NCBI RefSeq assembly: GCF_050859505.1
Contig: NZ_CP193934.1
Coordinates: forward strand, 248,001 to 312,000
DNA length: 64,000 bases
Source: Marinirhabdus sp050859505
Lineage (GTDB): Bacteria; Bacteroidota; Bacteroidia; Flavobacteriales; Flavobacteriaceae
Direction: 5' to 3'
Part shown: piece after piece, positions 24,752-34,448 of the stretch
Layout: each line of letters begins with the position of its first letter
Position numbering within the stretch: the stretch's first letter is position 1
Translations under genes and position numbers: made by a program
Notes under the pieces: generated by a model
Seen by the model: only the letters and a program-made list of their open reading frames with translations
Told to the model about the DNA's origin: nothing
Database searches by the model: none

Positions 24752-27529
24752 TTAAAACTGAAACATCCCTCCATCATTCACCTCACCTTTCTTCCCAAGA
24801 CTATTAAATTTCCAACTAAAGCTTAACATAACGTAACGCTCTAGAACGGTACTCTGCGAATCTTGAATATAATTGGCTGTGGCAGTACGCCGGGTGTTGT
24901 TATTCTGCCCTAGCAAATCATACACTTTTAAGGTTAAGGTACCTTGATCTTTTAAAACAGAATAGGCAAGGGTGCTGTTCCAAAAAACAACGCTTCGTTG
25001 GAAACCTGCCGCTACATCTGGATTGTAATTGTAATCTATGTTATTTCTCCACTCCAATTTTTCAGGAAAGAAGGTAGCTGTTTCTATACCTGCACTATGG
25101 CGCACAAATTTTCGATCGTCAAAAGACTCCAGATCGTAGGTAGTATTGGTAAAGCTTACCCGATAATTTGGAATAAATTCAAATAGATTTTTCCACGTAA
25201 AAGTAATGCGTACATCAGGTGAATACGTTGTGCTATTGGCCGCATATTCTACGCCATTATTAAAGTTTATATTTCTATTAGTACTTACGCTTCCCGATGC
25301 TCTAATTTTCACTTCTCGAATAGTATCTAACTTAATTTTTTTACTATAGTTTCCACTTCCATAGAAATAGTAATTACCATCTACATTGGTATAGGTAGTT
25401 GTTCGCACCAAATTTTCATCTACAATGGTTTGAGGCACTACTTGGTTTTGAGTAAAACTTGCATTGGACCAAAACCCAAAACCAGTTCCATTTTGAAAAT
25501 CGAAGGCATTATAGCCCCCATATAGCGAATGTTCGTTGGCAGGTTCCAAATTAGGGTTCCCCGTAATAATATTTAACGGGTCGCTCACATCCTGAAACGG
25601 CTGTAATTGCTCCACATCGGGCGGACGGTTACTCAACCGATAGTTTGCATACAATGAAGCTTTTGGGCTGAACCTGTAGTTAAGATAGGTATTAAATTCT
25701 AACGCCTCGAAATCTTGCTCAAAAGAGGTTTGCGGGCGCAACTGGTCATTATTTTCTAAGGTTCTAAACACATACGATGCACTTACATTCGCATTCAGTT
25801 TATCTGTGTTGTATTGCAAGCCTAATGAAGGAGTACTACGCCTGTTGGTATATTTAAAATTAGTACTGAGTGCCTGGTTGAAATCTGAAAACTGCTGGGT
25901 ATCTTCATTAAAATCGAAAGTGCTTTCGGTACTGTTACGCACATCTTCACGATGTGTAAAACTAGGATTTAAATACAGCTTCTTCGCTAGTAGTGGCATC
26001 CTATAACTAACTCTTGCATTGTAACTGTCTAACGTAAATTTTTCATCGGTAAATTGATTTCGATTTAAAACTGAGGGAGTATCACCAAAAACTTCGGTGT
26101 TGGATTCTAAAAAACGTTCTGCATCGTTATTTTCAAATTCGGTATCGATATTCAAGCTTACCGACGCACCCTTATCGCCAAATTTTTTGGTAATGTCCAA
26201 ACCGTTTCTAAAACTTCTAGTAATGTTTTCAGAAAAACGGGAAGCATCTGCCTGGTTTAGGAGCTCATTATCCTCATTTCTAGAAGCTTCGTTGCTGGCA
26301 ACTCTTCTGTTTCCTGTTCCGTATGTAAATGAAGGGTTCAGGTTTATTAAAAAGGTAGAATCTGCCTTAATATCTAGCCGTACGTTGGTGTTGTTATTAT
26401 TATTTTCGGTGAACGTTTCAGAATTTGAATTGGTAAAGAAACGCCTGTCTGGTAAGATATTCTCTCGTTGGACACTACTTCTATCCTCACTATTGCTACC
26501 AGCATAAAAATGATCTGCAGAGATTTCTATCTTTTCTCCATAGGAATCGGCATAATTGGCACCTCCATTTTTAGAGCGTACAATTCCTTGTCCACCACCA
26601 AATTGGCGACCATCAATGCCAAAGGAACCATCACTACTTGTAAAAATATTTCGGCCACCGCCAAACATTTTACGAATCTCACCAAAACTAAACCCGGCAG
26701 AATTTATATTATTTCCACCCGCCAGGACGCTAATGCGCTGGTCATTATCAAAACGATTAAAGAAGCCTGCAAATTCATAGCGTTCATCGGTTCCACCGCC
26801 CGCTGCTACTCTACCAAAGACGCCTTTATTGTTTTCTTCTTTTATGGTAAGGTTAATGGTTTTATTTTGCCCGTCGCTAGCTTCCCCTGCAAAAGCTTCG
26901 GAATCTGTTTTGGTGTCGGTTACCTGTACTTTTTCAATGATTTCCTTGGTGAGATTTCTTGTGGTAATGGTGGGATCATCCCCAAAAAAGGGCTTTCCGT
27001 TTACCAGAATTTTATTAACGGGTTTTCCATTAACGGTTATCTGGCCTTCCGGATCTACTTCTACGCCTGGGAGTTTTTTCAGCAAATCTTCAACGTTGGC
27101 GTCTTTTTTCGTCTTAAAAGATTTTACGTTGAATTCTAACGTATCTTTTTTAATGGTGATAGGTGCTCTCGATGTTAGCACGACTTCATCCAAGGTATTG
27201 GAGTCGGTCTTCATTTTAATAGTACCCAAATTTATTTCTTCGGAATTCAATATAATGTCTTTCTGAAATGTTTCAAAACCTACATACGAAATATAGATTT
27301 TTAAATCTTTAACCCCAACGCGTTCCTGCACACTAAAGGCTCCGTTCTGGTCTGTAATGGTATACGTAACTAAGGTACTATCCTTGGCACGTTCCACATA
27401 CACCGTAGCAGATTCCAGCGGTTTCTGGGTTTCTTGGTCCGTGAGTGTACCTGTAATTTTAAAAGGTTGTAATTGGGCGAATGTAGAAAAGCTACATAAA
27501 AATATGAGCGCACGTAAGCAATGCTTCAT
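24752..27529 (-). CDS. TonB-dependent outer-membrane receptor with carboxypeptidase-like domain
   Basis: A 925-residue outer-membrane protein. A signal peptide (1-18, ending TFAQ) is followed by a carboxypeptidase-regulatory-like domain (about 22-115; ITGTLTDQETQKPLESATVY), a plug domain (about 130-215; VEDLLKKLPGVEVDPEGQIT, VNGKPVNKILVNGKPFFGDD) and a long beta-barrel of the OMP_b-brl_3 type ending in an aromatic residue (MFQF). No SusD partner is next to it, so it is not a standard SusCD pair. The ligand is unknown; proteins of this subclass are often called outer-membrane beta-barrel proteins. A start at 27529 fits the signal peptide. There is no Fur-like site that I can recognise. Confidence 0.85.
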   Translation of the reverse strand: MKHCLRALIFLCSFSTFAQLQPFKITGTLTDQETQKPLESATVYVERAKDSTLVTYTITDQNGAFSVQERVGVKDLKIYISYVGFETFQKDIILNSEEINLGTIKMKTDSNTLDEVVLTSRAPITIKKDTLEFNVKSFKTKKDANVEDLLKKLPGVEVDPEGQITVNGKPVNKILVNGKPFFGDDPTITTRNLTKEIIEKVQVTDTKTDSEAFAGEASDGQNKTINLTIKEENNKGVFGRVAAGGGTDERYEFAGFFNRFDNDQRISVLAGGNNINSAGFSFGEIRKMFGGGRNIFTSSDGSFGIDGRQFGGGQGIVRSKNGGANYADSYGEKIEISADHFYAGSNSEDRSSVQRENILPDRRFFTNSNSETFTENNNNNTNVRLDIKADSTFLINLNPSFTYGTGNRRVASNEASRNEDNELLNQADASRFSENITRSFRNGLDITKKFGDKGASVSLNIDTEFENNDAERFLESNTEVFGDTPSVLNRNQFTDEKFTLDSYNARVSYRMPLLAKKLYLNPSFTHREDVRNSTESTFDFNEDTQQFSDFNQALSTNFKYTNRRSTPSLGLQYNTDKLNANVSASYVFRTLENNDQLRPQTSFEQDFEALEFNTYLNYRFSPKASLYANYRLSNRPPDVEQLQPFQDVSDPLNIITGNPNLEPANEHSLYGGYNAFDFQNGTGFGFWSNASFTQNQVVPQTIVDENLVRTTTYTNVDGNYYFYGSGNYSKKIKLDTIREVKIRASGSVSTNRNINFNNGVEYAANSTTYSPDVRITFTWKNLFEFIPNYRVSFTNTTYDLESFDDRKFVRHSAGIETATFFPEKLEWRNNIDYNYNPDVAAGFQRSVVFWNSTLAYSVLKDQGTLTLKVYDLLGQNNNTRRTATANYIQDSQSTVLERYVMLSFSWKFNSLGKKGEVNDGGMFQF

Positions 27530-27689
27530 AATTGGTATGTGTTAGTTAGTTGATTGATTGATGCCGTTAGTATAAAAATAACGTTCTTAACAAAAAATTG
27601 TTTTGCATTAAGATTTTCTTAACATATTAAAAAATACCACGGAAACTCTAAAAGTATTTTTAATTACCATTATAAAATATTGATGCACT

Positions 27690-28319
27690 TTACACGCGAA
27701 CTAAAAGCAATAGTAAATCCTGAAAATTTGTTTTTAGATCGGCCTGTAGTTGCGTCATTTTTGTGAGGGAAGCTATGAGGGGAAAGCCTTTATAATTGAA
27801 GTGGAGCCATGGCATTGTGATGCCATTTCTGTTCTGTACATCACTTATATCAAAATTTTCATTCGTTTTTTGAACAAATTCCGGATACGCTTCTTTAAAC
27901 TCTGTTTCAACCGTACTTCGGTATTGCTCTATTTTCTGAATAAAAACATCGCCTTCTGCTGAATTTTGATTTCCCATAAAAAACAATTCATCAACTTCCG
28001 TAGAGGTACCCATAGCAGAATAATCTTCGGGATCTTTCAAAGTGGTAAGAAGTGATTTTTTGGTGTTGGAAATATAGGTATCCAACGCCTGCATCTTGGC
28101 ATGGACCAATTGAAGCTTTTTATATTCTGAAGGATTTCTTTGTTCAATACCTTTCAGTAAAGAATCTTGGTCTTTATAAAATTGCGGATTTTGTTGTTCA
28201 CTATTTATCCTTTCAAGTCGTTCGTTAATTTTTCCGAAAGACTCTAAAACTTCATCAGGTTTTTGTTTACAGGAAGCTAATGTGGCAACAAGAATAAAAA
28301 AAATGGCAACAAACCGCAT
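27690..28319 (-). CDS. lipoprotein resembling the N-terminal domain of GldM
   Basis: A 209-residue lipoprotein: FFILVATLASC with Cys17. The rest is mostly helical: a pair of helices with LESFGKINERLERIN, a DPEDYSAMGT/DELFF region, and near the end GFPLIASLTKMTQLQADLKT. This last helix and the preceding WLHFNYKG strongly recall the first domain of the gliding/T9SS motor protein GldM (pattern PLAA.LT.LSQLQNDVR), but the membrane helix and the later GldM domains are absent. It starts 4 bases after the der stop codon and is probably cotranscribed with der. A role linked to T9SS or an unrelated use of the fold are both possible. Confidence 0.55.
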   Translation of the reverse strand: MRFVAIFFILVATLASCKQKPDEVLESFGKINERLERINSEQQNPQFYKDQDSLLKGIEQRNPSEYKKLQLVHAKMQALDTYISNTKKSLLTTLKDPEDYSAMGTSTEVDELFFMGNQNSAEGDVFIQKIEQYRSTVETEFKEAYPEFVQKTNENFDISDVQNRNGITMPWLHFNYKGFPLIASLTKMTQLQADLKTNFQDLLLLLVRV

Positions 28320-28323
28320 AGGA

Positions 28324-29625
28324 TTATTTCTTTCTTATATAAATAGTAACCGGAACCCCATTAAAGTCAAATTCCTTTCGCAATTTGTTTTCTATAAAAC
28401 GTTTATAGGGTTCTTTTACATACTGCGGAAGGTTTGCAAAAAATGCAAACGCAGGATAGGGTGTTGGGAGCTGCGTACAGTATTTAATTTTAACAAATTT
28501 TCCCTTGTACTGTGGTGGTGGAAATGCTGAAATGATAGGTAGCATTGTTTCATTCAATACTGAAGTTTTTATCTTTTTAACTCTGTTTTGATATACTTCC
28601 ACAGCCGTTTCAATAGCCTTAAAAATACGTTGCTTAGTCAATACAGAAATAAATACGATAGGCACATCTGTAAATGGTTCACACTGTTCACGAATGTAAG
28701 CCTCCATATCTTTAGTACTTTGGTTGTCTTTTTCAACCAAATCCCATTTGTTTACTAAAATAACAATGCCTTTATTATTGCGTTGTGCGAGCCAGAAAAT
28801 ACTTTGTACTTGACCGTCAAAACCTCTGGTAGCATCTAAAACCAATAAAATTACGTCACAATGTTCAATAGCGCGCACGCTACGCATTACAGAATAAAAT
28901 TCAAGATCTTCTTTTACTTTGCTTTTCTTTCTAATTCCAGCAGTATCTACAAGATTAAATTCAAAGCCAAAACGATCGTATTTAGTGTCCATACTGTCAC
29001 GAGTGGTTCCCGCAATATCAGTCACTACAAATCTGTCTTTCCCTAGTAAGGCGTTAATAAAAGAAGATTTTCCAGCGTTAGGACGTCCTACTACTGCAAA
29101 TCTTGGGAGTTCAACTGCCTCAACCTCTGGCTCATCCGGAAGTGCTTTTACAAGATCGTCCAGCAAATCACCACTACCACTACCATTTATACTTGAAATG
29201 GTATAATATTTTTCTACACCCATCGCATAAAATTCTACAGCGTCATTCTCACGCTTAGAACTGTCTACTTTGTTTACAGCAAGAAAATAAGGTTTTCCAC
29301 TTTTACGGAGTAACTCTGCTACTTCCTGATCCATTCCGGTAACTCCAGACTCTACATCTACCATAAAAATGATAGCATCTGCTTCGTCAATGGCAAGTTC
29401 TACCTGCTTGTCGATCTCAGCTTCAAAAATATCGTCGCTTCCTACTACATACCCTCCTGTATCTATAAGCGAAAATTCCTTTCCATTCCAGTCACTTTTT
29501 CCATAGTGACGGTCACGGGTAACGCCGCTGGTAGCATCTGTGATAGCTTCACGACGCTGAATTAAACGATTAAAAAACGTAGATTTTCCTACATTGGGTC
29601 TTCCTACAATAGCAACAATACTCAT
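28324..29625 (-). CDS. der: ribosome biogenesis GTPase Der (EngA)
   Basis: A 433-residue protein with two G domains in tandem followed by a KH-like domain. First G1 is GRPNVGKST (8-16) with DTGG and NKVD; second G1 is GRPNAGKSS with DTAG and NKWD. Der acts in 50S ribosomal subunit assembly. The C-terminal KH-like part ends with [10 protein letters not shown]. It follows era on the same strand, which places two ribosome-assembly GTPases together. A promoter -7 box lies 20 bases upstream. Confidence 0.97.
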   Translation of the reverse strand: MSIVAIVGRPNVGKSTFFNRLIQRREAITDATSGVTRDRHYGKSDWNGKEFSLIDTGGYVVGSDDIFEAEIDKQVELAIDEADAIIFMVDVESGVTGMDQEVAELLRKSGKPYFLAVNKVDSSKRENDAVEFYAMGVEKYYTISSINGSGSGDLLDDLVKALPDEPEVEAVELPRFAVVGRPNAGKSSFINALLGKDRFVVTDIAGTTRDSMDTKYDRFGFEFNLVDTAGIRKKSKVKEDLEFYSVMRSVRAIEHCDVILLVLDATRGFDGQVQSIFWLAQRNNKGIVILVNKWDLVEKDNQSTKDMEAYIREQCEPFTDVPIVFISVLTKQRIFKAIETAVEVYQNRVKKIKTSVLNETMLPIISAFPPPQYKGKFVKIKYCTQLPTPYPAFAFFANLPQYVKEPYKRFIENKLRKEFDFNGVPVTIYIRKK

Positions 29626-29645
29626 GGTTTTATTCTTAAGGGGTG

Positions 29646-29653
29646 CAAAGATA
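29646..29653 (-). promoter_or_regulatory. -7 promoter box for der
   Basis: Minus strand TATCTTTG, an exact match to TAnnTTTG, 20 bases before the der start. No TTG at the usual -33 distance was found. Confidence 0.55.
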
Positions 29654-29664
29654 GGTTATAGTTG

Positions 29665-29733
29665 GCAGTAGACAGTGACAGTTGACAGTTAAAATTCTAC
29701 TCACAAATACTGCGAACTGCAACTGGATACTGC
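29665..29733. repeat. CAGT-word inverted repeat abutting the era stop codon
   Basis: The left arm 29665-29689 and right arm 29709-29733 match at 19 of 25 positions when folded. Both are made of CAGT words separated by two variable bases, and the mismatches fall in those two-base gaps. The right arm ends at the base before the era stop codon. It may act as a processing or termination structure in the era-der transcript. Confidence 0.65.
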
Positions 29734-30627
29734 TTACTTATTATTATAACCAAAACGTCGCAATTGTCTGTCGTCGCTTCGCCAGTTTTTATTCACTTTA
29801 ACATAGGTTTCAAGATGCACCTGCTTGCCGAAAAATTTCTCAAGATCTCTGCGGGCTTCTACACCTACACGTTTTAAAGGAGCGCCCTTATGACCAATGA
29901 TAATTCCTTTTTGGGTTTCGCGCTCTACCATAATAATGGAACGAATACGAATAATGTTTTCTTCCTCAAAAAACTCTTCCGTATCTATTTCTACCGAATA
30001 AGGAATCTCCTTTTTGTAGTGGATTAGTATTTTTTCACGAATGATTTCATTTACAAAAAAGCGCTCGGGTTTATCGGTAAGCTGGTCTTTTGGGTAAAAT
30101 GGCGGACTTTCAGGCAGGAGTTCTATGATGCGGTTGAAGACTTCAGCGACGCCAAAATTCTCTAAGGCTGAAATAGCAAAAACTTCGGCATTAGGCACTT
30201 TTTCTTGCCAGTGCTGTAATGCTTCGGCCAACAAAGTTTCATTTCCCTTGTCTATTTTGTTAATGAGTAACAATACAGGGATTTTCGCATGGGTAATCTT
30301 ATTAAAAAACTGCTCGTCTTTCAGCTCTTTTTCACCTAATTCAACCAAATACAGTAAGACATCGGCATCATCGAAAGCCGATTTTACAAAATCCATCATG
30401 CTTGCTTGCAACTGGTATGCTGGTTTTATAATTCCTGGCGTGTCACTTAAAATCATCTGGAAATCGTCACCATTCACAATCCCTAAAATACGGTGACGTG
30501 TGGTTTGTGCTTTACTGGTAATGATTGAGAGTCGTTCTCCAACAAAGGCGTTCATCAACGTACTCTTTCCAACATTGGGGTTTCCAATAATATTTACAAA
30601 TCCTGCTTTGTGTTTGATTTCTTCCAT
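29734..30627 (-). CDS. era: GTPase Era
   Basis: A 297-residue GTPase for 16S rRNA maturation and 30S assembly. G1 GNPNVGKST (about 16-24), G3 DTPG, G4 NKID are present; the C-terminal KH domain has IIGHKGAPLKRVGVEAR, which binds the 3' end of 16S rRNA. Length is standard. A -7 box lies so close to the start that the transcript may be nearly leaderless. The antiporter gene ends 18 bases upstream. Confidence 0.97.
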   Translation of the reverse strand: MEEIKHKAGFVNIIGNPNVGKSTLMNAFVGERLSIITSKAQTTRHRILGIVNGDDFQMILSDTPGIIKPAYQLQASMMDFVKSAFDDADVLLYLVELGEKELKDEQFFNKITHAKIPVLLLINKIDKGNETLLAEALQHWQEKVPNAEVFAISALENFGVAEVFNRIIELLPESPPFYPKDQLTDKPERFFVNEIIREKILIHYKKEIPYSVEIDTEEFFEEENIIRIRSIIMVERETQKGIIIGHKGAPLKRVGVEARRDLEKFFGKQVHLETYVKVNKNWRSDDRQLRRFGYNNK

Positions 30628-30631
30628 ATGG

Positions 30632-30639
30632 CAAAGGTA
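30632..30639 (-). promoter_or_regulatory. -7 promoter box for era, very close to the start codon
   Basis: Minus strand TACCTTTG ends only 4 bases before the ATG. If used, transcription would begin at or within a few bases of the start codon. Confidence 0.45.
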
Positions 30640-30645
30640 GGCTAT

Positions 30646-31896
30646 TTAGGTTTCTTCTGTTTTTACTTTTTGCACCAACTTACCCACAGTTAGCCCTTGC
30701 ACAATAATAGAAAACACAACAACTATATAGGTAATGACCAGAAATAAATCCCGCTCCATAGCTTCGGTAAGTCCTAGGGCAAGCGCAATTGAAATCCCAC
30801 CTCGCAGGCCTCCCCAAGTCATAATTAAATTGGTTTTGGGAACAAAGTCTAATTTTTTCTGAAAGAATTTTATAGGTAATAGCAACGAAATATAACGACA
30901 CACTAAAATAACCGGTATCGCAATTAAGCCAGCAACTATATAGTTTAGATTAAACGAAAGCACAAGCATCTCCATACCTATTAAAACAAATAGAATGGTG
31001 TTTAATAAAATATCTATAAGTTCCCAGAATTTATCTACGTAGGTTTCTGTAATGTGAGACATGGTACTGGCACGCACTGTATCATTCCCCACCAATAATC
31101 CGGCTGTTACCATAGCTAATGGGGCAGACAAATGAAACTGTTGCGCTATGGCAGTTCCTACCATCACTGCGGCAAGTGTAATAATAACTTCTATATCATA
31201 ATCGTCTATCGATTTCATAAGACGATAGGTTATGTACCCAACCAAAAGCCCCAAAGCAATCCCACCAATGACCTCTTGCCCAAATAATGCTAAAATAGCT
31301 AATGGCTCAATGGTCCCAGCATCTCCTAATATAGCTATTTGGAAGATGGTTAAGAATACTACAACGCCTACGCCATCATTAAACAGAGATTCTCCTACGA
31401 TTTTTGTTTCTAATTTTTTAGGCACGCCAGCTTTTTTCAGAATACCCAATACTGCGATAGGATCGGTAGGAGAAATTAAAGCACCAAACAAAAGGCAATA
31501 TATAAAATTTACGGGAAGCCCAATTAACTGTAACACATAGTACATAGCGCCACCCACTAAAAAAGTTGATATCAAAACTCCCACAGTAGAAAAAACAAGC
31601 ACGGGCCAACGTTGAATTTTTAACTGTTTAAAATTGGTATGCAAAGCACCCGCAAAGAGTAAAAAACTAAGCATGATATCCAATAAAACTGTCTTGAAAT
31701 CTATTTTTGAAATGATAAGTTTTTCCGCATTCAGAAGTGTGTCATCAAAATAACTGATTCCTAAAACAGCTAACGTAAAAACAATAGTGATTACCATTAA
31801 ACCAATGGTATTGGGTAATTTTAAAAAACGAACATTAATATAGCCGAAGATAGCTGCCGTAAAAACTAGCGCCGTTATAATTAAAAAATATTCCAT
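30646..31896 (-). CDS. Na+/H+ antiporter (CPA1 / NhaP type)
   Basis: A 416-residue membrane protein with about 12 helices. Typical motifs of the CPA1 exchangers are seen: [18 protein letters not shown] in the middle (the DP site), [11 protein letters not shown] (the ND motif in helix 6) and [14 protein letters not shown] near the end. It should exchange cytoplasmic Na+ for H+, important for pH and salt balance. The C-terminus is short and lacks a TrkA domain. It is 18 bases upstream of era, but the close era promoter may separate the two. Confidence 0.9.
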   Translation of the reverse strand: MEYFLIITALVFTAAIFGYINVRFLKLPNTIGLMVITIVFTLAVLGISYFDDTLLNAEKLIISKIDFKTVLLDIMLSFLLFAGALHTNFKQLKIQRWPVLVFSTVGVLISTFLVGGAMYYVLQLIGLPVNFIYCLLFGALISPTDPIAVLGILKKAGVPKKLETKIVGESLFNDGVGVVVFLTIFQIAILGDAGTIEPLAILALFGQEVIGGIALGLLVGYITYRLMKSIDDYDIEVIITLAAVMVGTAIAQQFHLSAPLAMVTAGLLVGNDTVRASTMSHITETYVDKFWELIDILLNTILFVLIGMEMLVLSFNLNYIVAGLIAIPVILVCRYISLLLPIKFFQKKLDFVPKTNLIMTWGGLRGGISIALALGLTEAMERDLFLVITYIVVVFSIIVQGLTVGKLVQKVKTEET

Positions 31897-32486
31897 AGAA
31901 TTTTATTGAAAGATGGACTAAAGTAATCATACTTCTTCAACTTTGACACGAATAGGTTCTTTTAATAAAAAACACATTTAATTTTAGCAGTAAAATGGGG
32001 GACGGTTATATAGCGCACTTCACCTAGTTATGGTATAATTTACACTAAATGTTCTCCAGTCCCTTTTTTAAAATAAATACTATACGTTTCCACCAAACGC
32101 AAGCTTCATATGTTGTCTTTTAAGTTCATCTTCATAAGGTAATCTACAAATCCTTAAAAAATAAGAGATCCCAATTATTCCTACAAAACTTCAAAATAAT
32201 CGACATAATGACTATTTTACCGATGAAATACGTTAAAATAGAAAATATAGTAAGAAATATCTTACAGTTATAAATTATTTTTTTTAAATTGCTATCCTTC
32301 AATGGCTTGTCACTTTTTGTTTTAAAAACAATTTTTAGTAATTGATTTTAACAATGATAACAGGCTTAAAAGAAATATATTTTGGCAGATATGCTTGAAA
32401 TTAGAAGAAGTAAAAGAGCTTTATACATACCAAAACTACGTGATGAAACAGTAAAATTTAGAATCAAACTAACAAAACAAACCCCA
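31897..32486. other. intergenic region before the TPR protein gene
   Basis: Between the divergent antiporter and TPR genes. It is very AT-rich. An in-frame extension of the TPR gene back to 32382 is unlikely because it would precede the signal peptide. I found no clear promoter box, RNA gene or terminator. Confidence 0.5.
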
Positions 32487-33779
32487 ATGAAAAAAATTAC
32501 TATTCTAGCTGCATTACTACTAGCAATCCCCTCGCTTGAGGCACAAAAAAAAGAGATTAAAAAAGCTGAAAAAGCAGTAAATTCTGGCTACCTATCAGAT
32601 GCAGCTTCCTATTTGCAACAGGCAAAACGAATTTTTGCAGCAGCAGACAATGAGACACGTGCACACTACTACGTTGTGGAAGCCGAAATGAATCTTGCCG
32701 ATAAGGACTTGGATAAGGAAGGATTAGAGTCTATTTATAAATCCTTGAAACTTGCCAGTAATTATGATCCAAGTTCATCACTACTCAATAGAATTACAGA
32801 AATTGAATTAAAACTTAAAAGCCTATCAGCCAATGCTGCCACAGGTGAATATAGCAATAAAAATTTCTCTGAAGCGGCTACTCTTTATAATGTAGCTTAC
32901 CAATCTACTAAAGATACCATCAACTTATTCAACGCTGCAAAGAGTCATTTACTTGCCAAAGAGTATAATGAAGCTTTTAGTGCATATAGTCGCCTTTTTT
33001 ATATGGGATATACTGGCGCTAAGGTTCGCTATACAACTTCGAATGTTAATTCTAATTCTAAAGAGATTTCTAGTGGCACCAGAGAGGTTTTTACGGGTAT
33101 AAATGAGGTTTTTACTTCATCCTCTTCGAGAAATGTAGCCGTAGAAAAAGGAACGCAAAAAAGGACACAATTAGTAACAACTAGCAGTAAAATACCTGAA
33201 TTATTGCGTGGCTTAACAACCGCAGCTATTCATCTTAATAACGAAAGTGCAGCTGTTGCCATAATCGATGAAGCAATAGCTAAGAAACCTAACGACAAAA
33301 CTTTATTAAATCAGGCTTTCCACCTATATAGGCAATTAGATGCTAAGGATCAATATATTAAAATAATGGATTTACTTATCAAGGAAACACCTAACGATCC
33401 TAACCTATATTATAATTTTGGCGTTTCCAGTACGGAAAATAACGATATTATTAGAGCAAAGGAATTTTATAAAAAAACATTAGACTTGAATCCAAATCAT
33501 GAAAATGCTAAATTAAACCTATCTATTTTACTGTTGGATCAGGAAAAAGTTATTGTAGATGAAATGAATAGTTTGGGAGTATCTACAGCTGAAGATAAAC
33601 ATTATGAAGAACTAAAAGTTAAACGGAATAATCTCTACACTGAAGTGCTCCCTTATTTAGAGAGTATTGTAGCATCACAACCTCAAAATAAAGATTGGGT
33701 TACTAAGCTAATGAATATTTATAGCTATCTCGGCCAAGATACAAAGTTGGCCATATTGCAAGAAAAATTAGATGACTAA
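32487..33779 (+). CDS. secreted tetratricopeptide-repeat protein
   Basis: A 430-residue protein with a signal peptide (MKKITILAALLLAIPSLEAQ) followed by helical repeats. TPR-like pairs are clear at the N-terminal part (AVNSGYLSDAASYLQQAK) and near residue 310 (NLYYNFGVSSTENNDIIRA, FYKKTLDLNPNHENAKLN). The region in between has a Ser-rich linker (about 190-230). It should lie in the periplasm as a scaffold. The start at 32487 is set by the signal peptide. No linked partner is visible; the neighbouring genes read the other way or are far. Confidence 0.8.
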   Translation: MKKITILAALLLAIPSLEAQKKEIKKAEKAVNSGYLSDAASYLQQAKRIFAAADNETRAHYYVVEAEMNLADKDLDKEGLESIYKSLKLASNYDPSSSLLNRITEIELKLKSLSANAATGEYSNKNFSEAATLYNVAYQSTKDTINLFNAAKSHLLAKEYNEAFSAYSRLFYMGYTGAKVRYTTSNVNSNSKEISSGTREVFTGINEVFTSSSSRNVAVEKGTQKRTQLVTTSSKIPELLRGLTTAAIHLNNESAAVAIIDEAIAKKPNDKTLLNQAFHLYRQLDAKDQYIKIMDLLIKETPNDPNLYYNFGVSSTENNDIIRAKEFYKKTLDLNPNHENAKLNLSILLLDQEKVIVDEMNSLGVSTAEDKHYEELKVKRNNLYTEVLPYLESIVASQPQNKDWVTKLMNIYSYLGQDTKLAILQEKLDD

Positions 33780-34448
33780 AGCGACCCCGTATCAATTTGT
33801 ACTGATATAAATATAGCAATTGTTTAACTATATATCGGATGGATTTTTATCTGTAGGATTGTTATTTTCTTTTTCGGATGGGACGAAAAGATTAAAATCG
33901 AATTTGAATTTGTCCATATCTATATTAGCATATTTTTTGGACTTCTTTGTATTTGAAAATTTTAACATGGAGTAGGTTTTGGGGATTCCTAAAATTGTAT
34001 TACAAATATCGATAGTTTAAACTCAAGTAGAGGTTAAACTATTGTTATAAAATAGTTAATTGGATGCAAAAAAATGAAGAGGTATACCACTTTAAAGCGG
34101 TATAAAGCTATTACATTTTATATATTTTTAGAAATCAGCACGTACCAATACTAAAATATTTCTCCTAGGTACACAAATACCAGAATTATAAGGTTTGTAC
34201 CTTGGGTCTGGTAAAGTCTCCTAACCCGCAAATACTATAAAGGCATCGGTTTTTTGTTAACTAGTTTTTTTAATTTAGGGTGTCCCAACTGGGCGCGTAT
34301 GGGTTTCCTTTTCTATCAAAAGCCTAGAAACAACTACCTAAAAAATCGTCTGAGTTTAATTTAAACTAATTCTTTTTTGATAGTAAAACTGAAGGAATCC
34401 CTGCTAAAATAAACAAGGAAATAAAAGCCATTGCCTACATTTGAAGTT
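33780..34448. other. long intergenic region with a possible small gene and a near-palindrome
   Basis: This 669-base stretch follows the TPR gene. It contains a possible 46-residue open frame on the minus strand (33828-33968) and a near-perfect 22-base palindrome TATACCACTTTAAAGCGGTATA at 34083-34104. An in-frame TTG at 34431 would extend the peptidase gene but is not favoured. I see no RNA gene that I can name. Confidence 0.5.
33828..33968 (-). CDS. possible 46-residue protein
   Basis: An ATG-initiated frame of 46 residues. It has a basic start (FSNTKKSKKYANID), a central DKFKFDFNLFVPSE and an Asn/Asp-rich end. The composition looks protein-like rather than random, but no promoter with a full consensus and no homolog is known to me. 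It could be a small gene or the remains of a larger one. Confidence 0.3.
   Translation of the reverse strand: MLKFSNTKKSKKYANIDMDKFKFDFNLFVPSEKENNNPTDKNPSDI

Noticed and set aside
26468..27139. A 223-residue frame antisense to the TonB-dependent receptor
   Set aside because: It lies wholly within the receptor gene, has no start context or recognisable domain, and the receptor frame is supported by family motifs.
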